From contig NZ_JAMLDX010000002.1 in assembly GCF_024211275.1 (NCBI RefSeq), forward strand, positions 248,001 to 312,000: a stretch of 64,000 bases of DNA. The letters run 5' to 3'. A model generated the notes under the pieces. That model was not told the DNA's origin, ran no database searches, and saw only the letters and a list, made by a program, of their open reading frames with translations. This document shows, piece after piece, positions 36,948-45,630 of this stretch (its first letter is position 1; each line of letters begins with the position of its first letter). The position numbers were made by a program, and so were the translations under genes. Source of the stretch: Sphingomonas tagetis. Its GTDB lineage: Bacteria; Pseudomonadota; Alphaproteobacteria; Sphingomonadales; Sphingomonadaceae.

Positions 36948-37205
36948 TTGACTTTGCACGACGCGCTCAGCTGGTTCGCCTCGATCAGCGGCATCATCGC
37001 CGCCTTCATGGTGGCGCTCGACAGCGGCCGCCGCATCACCGGCTATGGCTTCGCGCTGTTCGTGCTCTCAAGCATCGCCTGGATCGCGGGCGCATTGATG
37101 GGTGACGACGCACCGCTGCTGTCGCAGAACGTGGTGATGTTCGGCATCAACATCTTCGGCGTCTATCGCTACCTCATCCGCAAGAAGCCGCCCGCCAATG
37201 CCTGA
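36948..37205 (+). CDS. Small membrane protein (85 residues) upstream of prepilin peptidase
   Basis: A frame from a TTG at 36948, with GGAGG six bases upstream. It has three hydrophobic segments: WFASISGIIAAFMVALDSG, FALFVLSSIAWIAGALMG and a helix ending in FGVYRYLIRKK. The last eight bases overlap the start of the prepilin peptidase gene, so both are expressed together. The family is not recognised beyond a small multi-pass membrane protein. Confidence 0.75.
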   Translation: MTLHDALSWFASISGIIAAFMVALDSGRRITGYGFALFVLSSIAWIAGALMGDDAPLLSQNVVMFGINIFGVYRYLIRKKPPANA

Positions 37206-37941
37206 CTGGCTCTGGCCGCTCCTGCTCGGCATTCTCGGTCTGGTCTTCGGCAGCTTCACCGCCACGCTCGCACTGCGCTGGCCGGAAGGCCGCAGCGCGC
37301 TGCAGGGCCGCTCCGCGTGTGATTCGTGCAACAAGGCCCTGCGCGCGCACGAACTCGTGCCGTTGCTCAGCTACGCGCTTCAACGCGGGCGGTGCCGCGC
37401 CTGCGGCGGCAGCATCCATCCCGGGCATCCGGGCACCGAGATCGCCGGGCTCGTCATCGGCGTCGCCGCCGGACTCGTCGCGCCGGGATGGGAGGGTGTC
37501 GCGGGTGCGATCTTCGGCTGGCTGCTGCTCGCGCTCGCCGCGCTCGATCTCGCCGCCTTCTGGCTGCCCAATGCGCTGACCGCCGCGCTCGCGCTCGCCG
37601 GCCTCATCGACGGCTTCTTTTTCCCCCCGACCTGGATCGACCGCATCGCGGGCGGCGTGATCGGCTATTGCCTGCTCGCCCTGGCGCGCTTCACCTACCG
37701 TTACATACGGGGCCGCGAAGGGCTGGGCGGCGGCGATGCCAAGATGTTTGCGGGGATCGGCATCTGGCTCGGCGCCTCGATGCTCGCCCCGGTGCTGCTC
37801 GCCGCGAGCATCATCGGCCTCGCCTTCGCGCTCGCCATGCGCATCTCCGGCCGCGAAATGGGGATGACGAGCCGCCTGCCGCTCGGCACATTGCTCGCCA
37901 TCGCCGCCTTTCCGGCATGGCTCTACGGGTTGGGGATTTGA
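37198..37941 (+). CDS. Prepilin peptidase (A24 family)
   Basis: A 247-residue membrane aspartic peptidase that trims and N-methylates type IV prepilins or pseudopilins. The cytoplasmic loop has both zinc cysteine pairs (CDSC and CRAC). Catalytic aspartates are in LAALDLAAFWLPN and the GxGD-type motif GGGDAKMFAGIG. About seven membrane segments are visible. Pilin or type II secretion genes are not in the window. It overlaps the genes on both sides, forming a three-gene unit with the aldehyde dehydrogenase. Confidence 0.9.
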   Translation: MPDWLWPLLLGILGLVFGSFTATLALRWPEGRSALQGRSACDSCNKALRAHELVPLLSYALQRGRCRACGGSIHPGHPGTEIAGLVIGVAAGLVAPGWEGVAGAIFGWLLLALAALDLAAFWLPNALTAALALAGLIDGFFFPPTWIDRIAGGVIGYCLLALARFTYRYIRGREGLGGGDAKMFAGIGIWLGASMLAPVLLAASIIGLAFALAMRISGREMGMTSRLPLGTLLAIAAFPAWLYGLGI

Positions 37942-39347
37942 TGCGCGACCTTCTCGACCGCCAGCGCGCCGCGTTCATGGCCGAGCTGCCTGTCCCCATT
38001 GCCACCCGCAAGGACCGGCTCGCGCGCGCCGCCGCGATGGTCAAGGACAACGCCGCCCGCTTCTGCGACGCGCTCAGCGAGGATTTCGGCCACCGCAGCC
38101 CGCGACAGTCGATGATCACCGACATCGCCGCTTCGGTTTCCCCGCTCAGGCACGCCATCGCCAAGGTCGACCGCTGGGCAAAGCGTGAGAAGAAGCCGGT
38201 GATGTTCCCGCTCGGCCTGCTCGGCGCCAAGGCGTGGATCGAATACCAGCCCAAGGGCGTGGTCGGCATCATCTCGCCGTGGAACTTCCCGGTGAATCTC
38301 GTGATGTCCCCGCTTGCCGGCGTGTTCGCCGCGGGCAACCGCGCGATGGTCAAGACCAGCGAGTTCACACCCGCCACCGCCGCGCTGTTCGAGGACCTTG
38401 CACCCCGTTATTTCGACGAAACCGAGCTCGCCTTCGTCAGCGGCGGCCCCGATGTCGGCAAGGCGTTCGCATCGCTCCCCTTCGACCACCTCCTGTTCAC
38501 CGGCGCGACCGGCATCGGCCGACACATCCTCCACGCCGCCGCGGACAACCTTACGCCAGTCACGCTGGAGCTCGGCGGCAAGTCCCCCGCCATCCTCGGC
38601 CGCTCGGCCAATCTCGCCCAAGCGACCGAACGCGTCGCGATGGGCAAGATGCTCAACGCCGGCCAGATCTGCATCGCCCCAGATTATCTGATGGTCCCCG
38701 CCGAGCAGGAAGCGCAAGCGATCGACGGCCTGATCCGCGCCGCCTCGGCCATGTACCCCACCCTGCTCGCAAACCCCGATTATACCGCGATCATCAACGA
38801 CCGCCATTTCGAGCGCCTCGCCGCCGCGCTCGACGACGCCCGCGCCAAGGGCGCCGAGGTGATCGCCGTCAACCCGGCGAACGAGGATTTCACCACCTCC
38901 AACGCGCGCAAGCTCCCGCTGCACATCGTCCGCAACCCGACCGACGACATGACGGTCATGCAGGAGGAGATTTTCGGCCCGATCCTGCCCGTCCGCAGCT
39001 ATGACAGCATCGATGGCGCCATCGCCGAAGTGAACCGCCGCGACCGGCCGCTCGCGCTCTATTATTTCGGCAACGACGCGGCCGAGCGCCGCCGCGTGCT
39101 CGACCGGACCATTTCGGGCGGCGTCAGCCTCGACGACACGATCTTCCACGTCTCGATGGAAGAGCTTCCCTTTGGCGGCATCGGCCCGTCGGGCATGGGC
39201 GCCTATCACGGAGAACCCGGTTTCCGCACCTTCAGCCACGCCAGGAGCGTGTTCAAACAGTCGCGGATCGACGTCGCCAAGCTCGGCGGCCTCAAGCCGC
39301 CCTATGGCAAGACCACCGACGCCGCGATCAAGCGTCAGCTGGGCTGA
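37941..39347 (+). CDS. Coniferyl aldehyde dehydrogenase-type ALDH
   Basis: A 468-residue NAD(P)-dependent aldehyde dehydrogenase. Motifs: PWNFPVNLVMSPL, TGATGIGRHIL, catalytic Glu in LELGGKSPA and catalytic Cys in NAGQICIAPDYLM, the last being typical of the coniferyl aldehyde / long-chain fatty aldehyde group that lacks a C-terminal extension. Oxidation of lignin-type cinnamic aldehydes would suit the aromatic catabolism seen later in the window, but the co-transcribed prepilin peptidase gives no support. The ATG overlaps the preceding stop (TGATG). Confidence 0.88.
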   Translation: MRDLLDRQRAAFMAELPVPIATRKDRLARAAAMVKDNAARFCDALSEDFGHRSPRQSMITDIAASVSPLRHAIAKVDRWAKREKKPVMFPLGLLGAKAWIEYQPKGVVGIISPWNFPVNLVMSPLAGVFAAGNRAMVKTSEFTPATAALFEDLAPRYFDETELAFVSGGPDVGKAFASLPFDHLLFTGATGIGRHILHAAADNLTPVTLELGGKSPAILGRSANLAQATERVAMGKMLNAGQICIAPDYLMVPAEQEAQAIDGLIRAASAMYPTLLANPDYTAIINDRHFERLAAALDDARAKGAEVIAVNPANEDFTTSNARKLPLHIVRNPTDDMTVMQEEIFGPILPVRSYDSIDGAIAEVNRRDRPLALYYFGNDAAERRRVLDRTISGGVSLDDTIFHVSMEELPFGGIGPSGMGAYHGEPGFRTFSHARSVFKQSRIDVAKLGGLKPPYGKTTDAAIKRQLG

Positions 39348-39588
39348 TCGCGCCAAACGCTCAGTCTATCGTTGCTCCACCGCCAACCGGTTTGCTGCAT
39401 AGGAGCATTCGTCCCGCACCTGCTACGTCTCGGCCAAAGCCCCCAAATCCGGCGGAACGCGCGGCAGCCGCGAGCGCTATCGCGTTGCCCGTGAGAACGG
39501 TGTCGCCCAACGGCGGGCGATAGAAGCGAAGGCGTCCGAGGACGCCCAGCCGCGCTTTGGGCATCCAGCAACGTCGAAGGAAATCGTG

Positions 39589-39855
39589 ATGAAATCCTCA
39601 ATTGCGGCGATCGCAATGATCGCAGCCGTGCCTGTCGCCATGGCTACCGGCAAGCCACCGGCATCCAACGCGGCCGCCAAGCTATCCCTGGCATCCGGGC
39701 CGGCATCAGAACAGGGCAAGGGTCACGGCTATGGCTATGGTCGCGACCGGGACAACGGCAATGGCTATGGCTATGGCCATGACAAGGGCCGAGGCCGCGG
39801 CCACGATATCGGCAAGGGTCGGGGCCACGACGACGACAATCCCGACAGTCCCTGA
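39589..39855 (+). CDS. Small secreted Gly/Tyr/His/Asp-rich protein
   Basis: An 88-residue protein with a signal peptide (SIAAIAMIAAVPVAMATG). The mature part is low-complexity, dominated by repeats such as GHGYGYGRDRD, GNGYGYGHDKG and RGRGHDIGKGRGHDDD. His and Asp density suggests metal binding or a structural role; no family is recognised. GAAGGA lies six bases upstream of the ATG. The 240 bp before it (39348-39588) hold nothing recognisable. A strong hairpin follows. Confidence 0.65.
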   Translation: MKSSIAAIAMIAAVPVAMATGKPPASNAAAKLSLASGPASEQGKGHGYGYGRDRDNGNGYGYGHDKGRGRGHDIGKGRGHDDDNPDSP

Positions 39856-39863
39856 ACTTCGCA

Positions 39864-39889
39864 CGGGCCCGCGCCGCTGCGCGGGCCCG
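39864..39889. terminator. Bidirectional hairpin
   Basis: An 11-bp perfect stem (CGGGCCCGCGC and its complement) with a four-base loop, between the convergent small secreted protein and monooxygenase-like genes. Confidence 0.65.
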
Positions 39890-39890
39890 C

Positions 39891-40223
39891 TCATTCCACC
39901 GAGCGATCCAGCAGGTCGTCGGTCACCTCCATCAACAGCATCGGCTCACGCGGTGCTTCGGCGATCGCATCGACGAACGCCGCGCGCGTCGCCGGCTCGT
40001 CATAGACCATCTTCGCATCGAACGCCTTTTGCCAGGTCGCGCGGTCAGGCCATTCGGCGACCCCGATGAAGCGCGTCAGCCCGTCGGCCTCGGCATCGCG
40101 ATGCAATCGCGAGCCCAGGCTGCCATATTTCTCGCGGATCAGCTCGGTCCCGCGCCGCCACGCCGCGCGGAACTGCTCCTCCTTGCCCGGATGCACCTTC
40201 CACCAATAAGCCGCGACGAACAT
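39891..40223 (-). CDS. ABM-type (antibiotic biosynthesis monooxygenase-like) domain protein
   Basis: A 110-residue ferredoxin-like-fold protein: FVAAYWWKVHPGKEEQFRAAWRRG at the N-terminus, then GSLGSRLHRDAEADGLTRFIGVAEWPDRATWQKAF. Members include small cofactor-free monooxygenases and haem-degrading enzymes, but many have no known activity. No catalytic residues can be assigned. It is 35 bp downstream of, and on the same strand as, the glutamine amidotransferase gene. Confidence 0.8.
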   Translation of the reverse strand: MFVAAYWWKVHPGKEEQFRAAWRRGTELIREKYGSLGSRLHRDAEADGLTRFIGVAEWPDRATWQKAFDAKMVYDEPATRAAFVDAIAEAPREPMLLMEVTDDLLDRSVE

Positions 40224-40258
40224 CGGCCACCTCCTGCGGCATCAACGCACGACAGACC

Positions 40259-40954
40259 TCACAGCCCCGTCAACCACTCCGCGATCATCGCCCGCCCCGC
40301 CGCAACCGCCGCGAGCCCATGCCGGTCATGCTCCTCGCGCAACCGCGCAACGCTCATTCCGGCGCCCGCGACATAATCGTCTGCGTCGATCAGCCATTCC
40401 TCGAAGCGCGGATCCTCGCCCATCTCGGCATGGAATTGCAGCGCCAGCAGCTCCGGCCCGTGGCGGAACGCCTGATGCGCGCACCCCTCGGTCGAAGCCA
40501 GCAACTCGACCCCCTCGGGCAGCGGAAAGGTATCGCCATGCCAGTGCAGCACCGGCACTTCAGCGATGTGCCGCAGCGGCGAATCCGCCCCTGCGGCATT
40601 GAGCGTCACCGGCGCGAAACCGACCTCGCGCACTGGCCCCACGAACACCTTCGCTTCCATGGCCTGAGCGATCATCTGCGATCCCAGACACACGCCGAGC
40701 GTCGGCAGCCCCAGCGAGATGCGGCTCGCCAGCCGATCGACTTCGCAATCGATCCACGGATGCGCATCGCGTTCATACACGCCCATCGGCCCGCCCATCA
40801 GGATCAGCAGATCGGGCGAATTGAAATTCACCGTCGAGAAAGCCGGATCGGTCACGTCGATCCGGTCGAGGTCATAGCCCGCCGCTTCCACCGGCGCGCG
40901 AAAGCCCGCAATCCCCTCATAGGGGGTATGGCGGATGATCAGTCCCTTCTTCAT
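40259..40954 (-). CDS. Class I glutamine amidotransferase-like protein
   Basis: A 231-residue stand-alone GATase1 domain related to GuaA's glutaminase part. The catalytic Cys is in LGVCLGSQMIA, the His in ALQFHAEM, and the oxyanion region is MGGPMGVYERDAHPW. No synthetase partner is adjacent. Relatives include gamma-glutamyl hydrolases acting on polyamines or amino acids; the substrate here is unknown. Confidence 0.85.
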   Translation of the reverse strand: MKKGLIIRHTPYEGIAGFRAPVEAAGYDLDRIDVTDPAFSTVNFNSPDLLILMGGPMGVYERDAHPWIDCEVDRLASRISLGLPTLGVCLGSQMIAQAMEAKVFVGPVREVGFAPVTLNAAGADSPLRHIAEVPVLHWHGDTFPLPEGVELLASTEGCAHQAFRHGPELLALQFHAEMGEDPRFEEWLIDADDYVAGAGMSVARLREEHDRHGLAAVAAGRAMIAEWLTGL

Positions 40955-41037
40955 CCGCCAAACCTAGCGTCCGCGCCGGCCACGAGAACCCCAACACTGC
41001 TTTAGCGCCGTGAAAAACAGCTGCGCCGATCCGCTTG

Positions 41038-41067
41038 CGATATTCGTATGTATTACATACAATATCG
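41038..41067. promoter_or_regulatory. Palindromic operator upstream of the VanA-like gene
   Basis: A near-perfect 30-bp palindrome: outer arms CGATATT / AATATCG and inner arms GTATGT / ACATAC around ATT, with one extra base on the left. It ends 30 bp before the ATG of the oxygenase and is AT-rich against its surroundings. The MarR regulator encoded two genes in is the natural candidate to bind it. Confidence 0.7.
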
Positions 41068-41097
41068 AACCGACACGCTTGGGAGAGGATCGGCGCA

Positions 41098-42132
41098 ATG
41101 ACCTGGATAGCCAACCGCTGGTACGTGGCCGCCTGGGATTCGGAAGTGGACCGCACGCCGCTCGCCCGCACCATCTGCGGTGAGCCGGTCATGTTCTACC
41201 GCAAGCTCGACCGTTCCGTGGTGGCGATGCGCGATGCCTGCCCCCACCGCCTGCTGCCGCTGTCGATGGGGTTGAAGGAAGGCGATTCGGTGCGCTGTCG
41301 CTATCATGGCCTGCTGGTCGGGCCGGACGGTTGCGCCACCGAGATGCCGCTCAAGAACGAGCGCGTGCCCAAGGGCGTATGTGCCCAGCTCTATCCGGTT
41401 GCCGAGAAGCATCGTTTCGTCTGGATCTGGATCGGCGATCCGGCGCGGGCGGATCCGGCGCTAATCCCCGATTTCTGGCCATGCAGCGCCCCCGGCTGGA
41501 CGTTTGACGGCGGCTATTGCCGCATCGCCTGCGACTATCGGCTGGTCATCGACAACCTCATGGACCTCACGCACGAGACTTGGGTGCATCAGGGCTCGAT
41601 CGGCCAGCACGAGATCGCCGAGGCGCCTATCGAGACGCTGGTCGAGGGCGATGAGGTGCGCGTGCGCCGCTGGATGCCGGGGATCGAGCCGCCGCCCTTC
41701 TGGCGCGACGCGCTGCGCTCGTCCGGGCCGGTCGACCGCTGGCAGGTGTGCCATTTCCTCCCGCCCTCCTCGGTCCTGATCGACGTCGGCGTCTCGCCGG
41801 TCGCGGCGGGCGACACGATCGATGATCACGATTCTGGCGTGCGCGGCTTTGTCGTCGACGCGATGACCCCCGAGAGCGAAACCATGACTCATTATTTCTG
41901 GGGAATGGCGCGCAACTTCGACATCGGCGACGCCGGCTTCACCGCGCGCTTCAAGGCGCAGCAAGGACAGGTCTTCCTCGAAGATGTCGAAGTACTGGAG
42001 GCGCAACAGCGGTCGATCGGCGCCAATCCCGATCTGAAATTGCGCGGCTATTCGATCGACCAGGGCGGTGTGCGTGCGCGGCAGGTCATCAAGCGTTTGG
42101 CGGAAGCGGAGACGGCCGGTGCCGCGGATTGA
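41098..42132 (+). CDS. vanA: VanA-like Rieske aromatic O-demethylase oxygenase subunit
   Basis: A 344-residue Rieske non-haem iron oxygenase. The 2Fe-2S site is CPHRLLPLSMG with CRYHG. The mononuclear iron site lies in NLMDLTHETWVH. The segments WYVAAWDSE, RTICGEPVMFYR and IACDYRLVIDNLMDLTHET closely match vanillate demethylase VanA, which converts vanillate to protocatechuate and formaldehyde. Its VanB reductase is not beside it. The gene is followed by an overlapping MarR regulator and an aromatic acid transporter. Close relatives may act on other methoxy-aromatics, so the substrate is inferred. Confidence 0.85.
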   Translation: MTWIANRWYVAAWDSEVDRTPLARTICGEPVMFYRKLDRSVVAMRDACPHRLLPLSMGLKEGDSVRCRYHGLLVGPDGCATEMPLKNERVPKGVCAQLYPVAEKHRFVWIWIGDPARADPALIPDFWPCSAPGWTFDGGYCRIACDYRLVIDNLMDLTHETWVHQGSIGQHEIAEAPIETLVEGDEVRVRRWMPGIEPPPFWRDALRSSGPVDRWQVCHFLPPSSVLIDVGVSPVAAGDTIDDHDSGVRGFVVDAMTPESETMTHYFWGMARNFDIGDAGFTARFKAQQGQVFLEDVEVLEAQQRSIGANPDLKLRGYSIDQGGVRARQVIKRLAEAETAGAAD

Positions 42133-42547
42133 CCGGCGCGCGCTCGACCGCAACCTCGGGCTGCGCCTGCGCCGCGCGCATGGGGCGGTGCAGCGGCATT
42201 TTCTCGATCATTTCGCCGGTCTCGGCCTGACGCAGAAGCAGGTGTCGGTGCTGTGGCTGACCGGGGATCACCCTGATCTTGCCCAGACCGATCTTGCGGG
42301 GGCGCTCGACATGGACCGCGCGACGACGATGGCGCTGGTGCATGGCCTCGAGAAACGCGGCTTGCTGGTTCGCAGCCCGTCGGCCACCGACAAGCGCCGC
42401 GTCGCCTTTCGCCTGACTCCGCCCGGCACGGCGCTGCTCGGGGAGGCGCAGGCCGCTATCGTCGAGCATGAAGCCTGGCTCAAGGATCGCTTCTCGCCGG
42501 ACGAACTGACGACGCTCGAAGAACTGCTCGCACGCATCTATCGCTGA
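42119..42547 (+). CDS. MarR-family transcriptional regulator
   Basis: A 142-residue winged-helix regulator from a GTG at 42119 that overlaps the oxygenase gene by 14 bp. The DNA-binding core reads LTQKQVSVLWLTGDHPDLAQTDLAGALDMDRATTMALVHGLEKRGLL, visible as its QTDLAGALDMDRATT helix-turn-helix, with the wing SPSATDKRRVAFRLT. MarR proteins of aromatic operons usually release DNA on binding the acid or its CoA ester. The palindrome at 41038-41067 is its likely site. Confidence 0.88.
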   Translation: MPRIDRRALDRNLGLRLRRAHGAVQRHFLDHFAGLGLTQKQVSVLWLTGDHPDLAQTDLAGALDMDRATTMALVHGLEKRGLLVRSPSATDKRRVAFRLTPPGTALLGEAQAAIVEHEAWLKDRFSPDELTTLEELLARIYR

Positions 42548-42596
42548 ACTGGTTTTCCGATATGACAATCGTCGAACGACCAAGGCCGGAGGGGAT

Positions 42597-43910
42597 ATGA
42601 CGACCGATCCGCGTGCGGTGATCGACCGCGAGCCGATGTCGCGCTTCCAATGGGGGATCGTCGCGACGATGATCGGGCTGAACGCGCTCGACGGGTTCGA
42701 CGTGCTCTCGATCAGCTTCGCCTCGCCGGGCATCGCCAGAGACTGGGGGATCGATCGCGCCGCGCTCGGCCTGGTCCTGTCGATGGAGTTGATCGGCATG
42801 GCGATCGGCTCGCTGTTCCTCGGCGGCGTTGCCGACCGTATCGGGCGCCGCGCGACGATCCTCTCCTGCCTCGGGCTGATGACGGTCGGCATGCTGGGCG
42901 CGGCGAGTGCCAACAGCGTCGAGATCCTCTCCGCCTGGCGCGTGCTGACCGGCCTCGGCATCGGCGGGATGCTCGCGGCGACCAACGCCGCGGTCGCCGA
43001 GGCCGCCAATGCGAAGCAGCGCTCGCTCGCGGTCGTGCTGATGGCGGCGGGCTATCCGGTCGGCACGATCGTCGGCGGGTCGATCTCGGCGGTGCTGCTC
43101 GCCCATTACGACTGGCGCGCGGTGTTCGTGTTCGGCGCGGTCTGTTCGGTGCTGTTCATCCCGCTCGTGCTGTGGCGCGCGCCCGAATCGGTCGCCTTCC
43201 TGATGCACAAGCGCCCACCTGACGCGCTCGCGCGGATCAACGCGACGCTCGCGCGCATGGGCCATCCGCCGGTCGATGCGTTGCCCGAAGCAGCGGCTAC
43301 CACGCGCAAGGCGCCGCTGGTCGACCTGTTCTCGCCCGCATTGGCGCGCGGCACGGTGCTGCTGACGCTGGCCTATCTCGCGCACATCATGACTTTTTAC
43401 TTCATCCTCAAATGGATTCCCAAGATCGTGGTCGATATGGGCTTTCCCGCACCGCAGGCGGCGGGCGTGCTCGTCTGGGCCAGCATCGGCGGCGCGACCG
43501 GCTCGCTGATCCTCGGCCTGCTCACCGGCAAGATTCGCGTGCTCGCACTGACCATCGTCGCGATGCTGCTGTCGACAGCACTGGTGATCGTGTTCGGCCG
43601 CGCGCAGACCGATCTCGCCGCGCTGTCGCTGGTCGCGGGGATCGCGGGGTTCGCCACCAATGCCGGCGTGGTCGGGCTTTATGCGCTGATCGCGCAGTCC
43701 TTCCCGACCGCCGTGCGTGCTACCGCGACCGGCTTCGTCATCGGCGTCGGCCGCGGCGGATCGGCGCTGGCGCCGGCGCTGGCCGGTTTCCTATTCGCAG
43801 CGGGCTATGGCCTTCAGACGGTCGCCATCCTGATGGGGCTGGGCTCGCTGGTGGGGGCGATCGCGCTGCTGGCGATGCGCAACTGGTCGGCGCCGGCCGA
43901 GGGCGGATGA
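42597..43910 (+). CDS. MFS transporter, aromatic acid:H+ symporter family
   Basis: A 437-residue, 12-helix major facilitator protein. The AAHS hallmark is near the N-terminus: GLNALDGFDVLSISFASPGIA, with the aspartate in DGFD, followed by GGVADRIGRRATIL between helices 2 and 3. Members PcaK, VanK and BenK import protocatechuate, vanillate and benzoate. The position after a VanA-like gene and its regulator suggests uptake of vanillate or a relative. GGAGG lies seven bases before the ATG. Confidence 0.9.
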   Translation: MTTDPRAVIDREPMSRFQWGIVATMIGLNALDGFDVLSISFASPGIARDWGIDRAALGLVLSMELIGMAIGSLFLGGVADRIGRRATILSCLGLMTVGMLGAASANSVEILSAWRVLTGLGIGGMLAATNAAVAEAANAKQRSLAVVLMAAGYPVGTIVGGSISAVLLAHYDWRAVFVFGAVCSVLFIPLVLWRAPESVAFLMHKRPPDALARINATLARMGHPPVDALPEAAATTRKAPLVDLFSPALARGTVLLTLAYLAHIMTFYFILKWIPKIVVDMGFPAPQAAGVLVWASIGGATGSLILGLLTGKIRVLALTIVAMLLSTALVIVFGRAQTDLAALSLVAGIAGFATNAGVVGLYALIAQSFPTAVRATATGFVIGVGRGGSALAPALAGFLFAAGYGLQTVAILMGLGSLVGAIALLAMRNWSAPAEGG

Positions 43911-44063
43911 GCCGATCGCGACTCGGCTGCCGCGAGGGGGCAAATCTGTCGCCATTCCGGATGCAGCTCCGAAAATTCAGGCGACAGAGCCGTTTAGCTT
44001 CTGATAATCAGGCGCTGCCGGGCAACCGGCGCTGTGGCCCTTCCCACGGCAAAAGGGGGCGAC

Positions 44064-44093
44064 GCCGGCGCAGCTTCGACAAGCTGCGCCGGC
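44064..44093. terminator. Bidirectional hairpin between MFS and tannase-family genes
   Basis: A perfect 13-bp stem (GCCGGCGCAGCTT and its complement) with a CGAC loop, between two converging transcription units. The rest of 43911-44109 holds nothing else recognised. Confidence 0.7.
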
Positions 44094-44109
44094 TCGACTT
44101 TCGCAAGCG

Positions 44110-45630
44110 TCAGGAACCGACGAGCGACCTGCGCCCCATATAGCTGACCAGCGCCGGATCGACGACGCAGCGATAGGACGCCGCCGCATCCTTCGGCCCC
44201 TTGCCGTCGTAGCGCGCAGCCTGCGGATAGGGGCAGAGGGTACGCGTGAACTTCGGCTGCCCGTCAACCAGCTTCGTCGCGGTGATCCGCGCCGGAGCCT
44301 GCCCCTTCTCGACCCAGCGGATCAGCGCCCACAATGTGTCGCGCGCGGGATCGCCCGGCCAGCTGATATGCCCCGAAGCGCCGAACTGGTCCGGCCCCGG
44401 CCCGCCGCGGCAGTGATACATGCCCGGCGCCATGAACAGGCGCACCGAGTCATCCAGCTTTGCCAGCCCGCCATTGGCCCGCGCCAACGCGCCATAATAA
44501 TCGATCGTCGGCCCGGCATTGGTCGAGGGGTCGGCCCAACCCTGATAGATGATCGCCTTGCCCCCCACCTTCAGGAAGGGCGAGATCGCAACCTTGTCAG
44601 CGCGCAGTTCGGGCATCACGCGATTGGCGGCGTTGAGGTCGGCGGTGCGCTTGAAGCGGTCCTCGTTCCAGTCGGGGTCGTTATAGACCCCGTCCGCCCA
44701 CATCGCGCGCAGCAGCGGCGAGGGCGCCCCAGGCCGTGTGCGCACGCCCGCGAACAGCCCGCCGTCCATTACCCTGCCCGCCTCGTCCTTCATCGGCGAG
44801 CGGATCAGGTTCAGCATCGTGAGCTTGGGCGCCGTCAGGCAGCCCTCGGTCTGACCCGGCTTGCACAGTAGCGCGGCGGCCTTGAAGTTGCAGGCGAGCG
44901 GGTTGGAGATGATGCCATCCCTCACCCCGTCATTCGCATCGCACGCCGCCGTCGCCTTGGCCTCGTAGAGCGACCAGTCGGCGTCGCTCAGCGCACCGGC
45001 GGGCGTCCATTTCTGTTGCAGGCCGAACCACAGCATCCGCACCGACTGAAGCGGCATATACGGACCCGGCGCGCCGGCGATCACGCCGTCATAGTCGCCG
45101 GGATAATTCTGCATCTGCTTGAGCGCCTGCCGCCCGCCGCCCGAACAGCCCGTGAAATAGCTGCGGTCGACCGCGCGGCCATAGAGCTTGCCCGCCAGCG
45201 CCTTCGCCGCGAGCGCGGTCAGATGCACCGCGCGATGCTCGTAATCGACGCGCGCCTTGGGATCGCTCATCCAGCGTGCCTGGCTCGCCTTGTGGCCACT
45301 GTCGGTGGTCACCGTCGCGAAGCCCTCGGTGATACGGCGGCTCATGTCGATATAGTTGAACACGCCCGCATCGCCGCCAACGCCTGCGCCGAGCAGCCGT
45401 CCGTTCCAGCGTTCGGGCAGCCACAGCTCGAAGCCGATATTGCCCTCGATCATCCCCTCGACGCGGCAGAACGGCACCTTCACGGGTATTCCGCGATAGC
45501 CGCCCCGGCTGTCCGGCGCCTCCCATCCGGCGGGGGCGTTCACCGCCGTTGCCTTGACGACCAAGCCGCCCGGATGCGTGCCCGTAAGGGCGGCGCAGCC
45601 GGCCAGCGCAGCGGCGAGCATCGCCGGCAT
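44110..45630 (-). CDS. Tannase/feruloyl-esterase family lipoprotein
   Basis: A 506-residue serine esterase that would cleave ester bonds of feruloyl- or galloyl-type substrates. The N-terminus MPAMLAAALAGCAALTG has a lipobox (LAGC, Cys12), so it is probably anchored in a membrane facing the periplasm. The nucleophile motif is TGCSGGGRQALKQ; the acid/base partners are in the C-terminal part, including the His of MYHCRGGPGPDQFG. Cysteines characteristic of the fold are present. The ATG overlaps the stop of the TonB-dependent receptor gene (TGATG), coupling uptake and hydrolysis. It is the last gene of a five-gene operon. Confidence 0.88.
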   Translation of the reverse strand: MPAMLAAALAGCAALTGTHPGGLVVKATAVNAPAGWEAPDSRGGYRGIPVKVPFCRVEGMIEGNIGFELWLPERWNGRLLGAGVGGDAGVFNYIDMSRRITEGFATVTTDSGHKASQARWMSDPKARVDYEHRAVHLTALAAKALAGKLYGRAVDRSYFTGCSGGGRQALKQMQNYPGDYDGVIAGAPGPYMPLQSVRMLWFGLQQKWTPAGALSDADWSLYEAKATAACDANDGVRDGIISNPLACNFKAAALLCKPGQTEGCLTAPKLTMLNLIRSPMKDEAGRVMDGGLFAGVRTRPGAPSPLLRAMWADGVYNDPDWNEDRFKRTADLNAANRVMPELRADKVAISPFLKVGGKAIIYQGWADPSTNAGPTIDYYGALARANGGLAKLDDSVRLFMAPGMYHCRGGPGPDQFGASGHISWPGDPARDTLWALIRWVEKGQAPARITATKLVDGQPKFTRTLCPYPQAARYDGKGPKDAAASYRCVVDPALVSYMGRRSLVGS

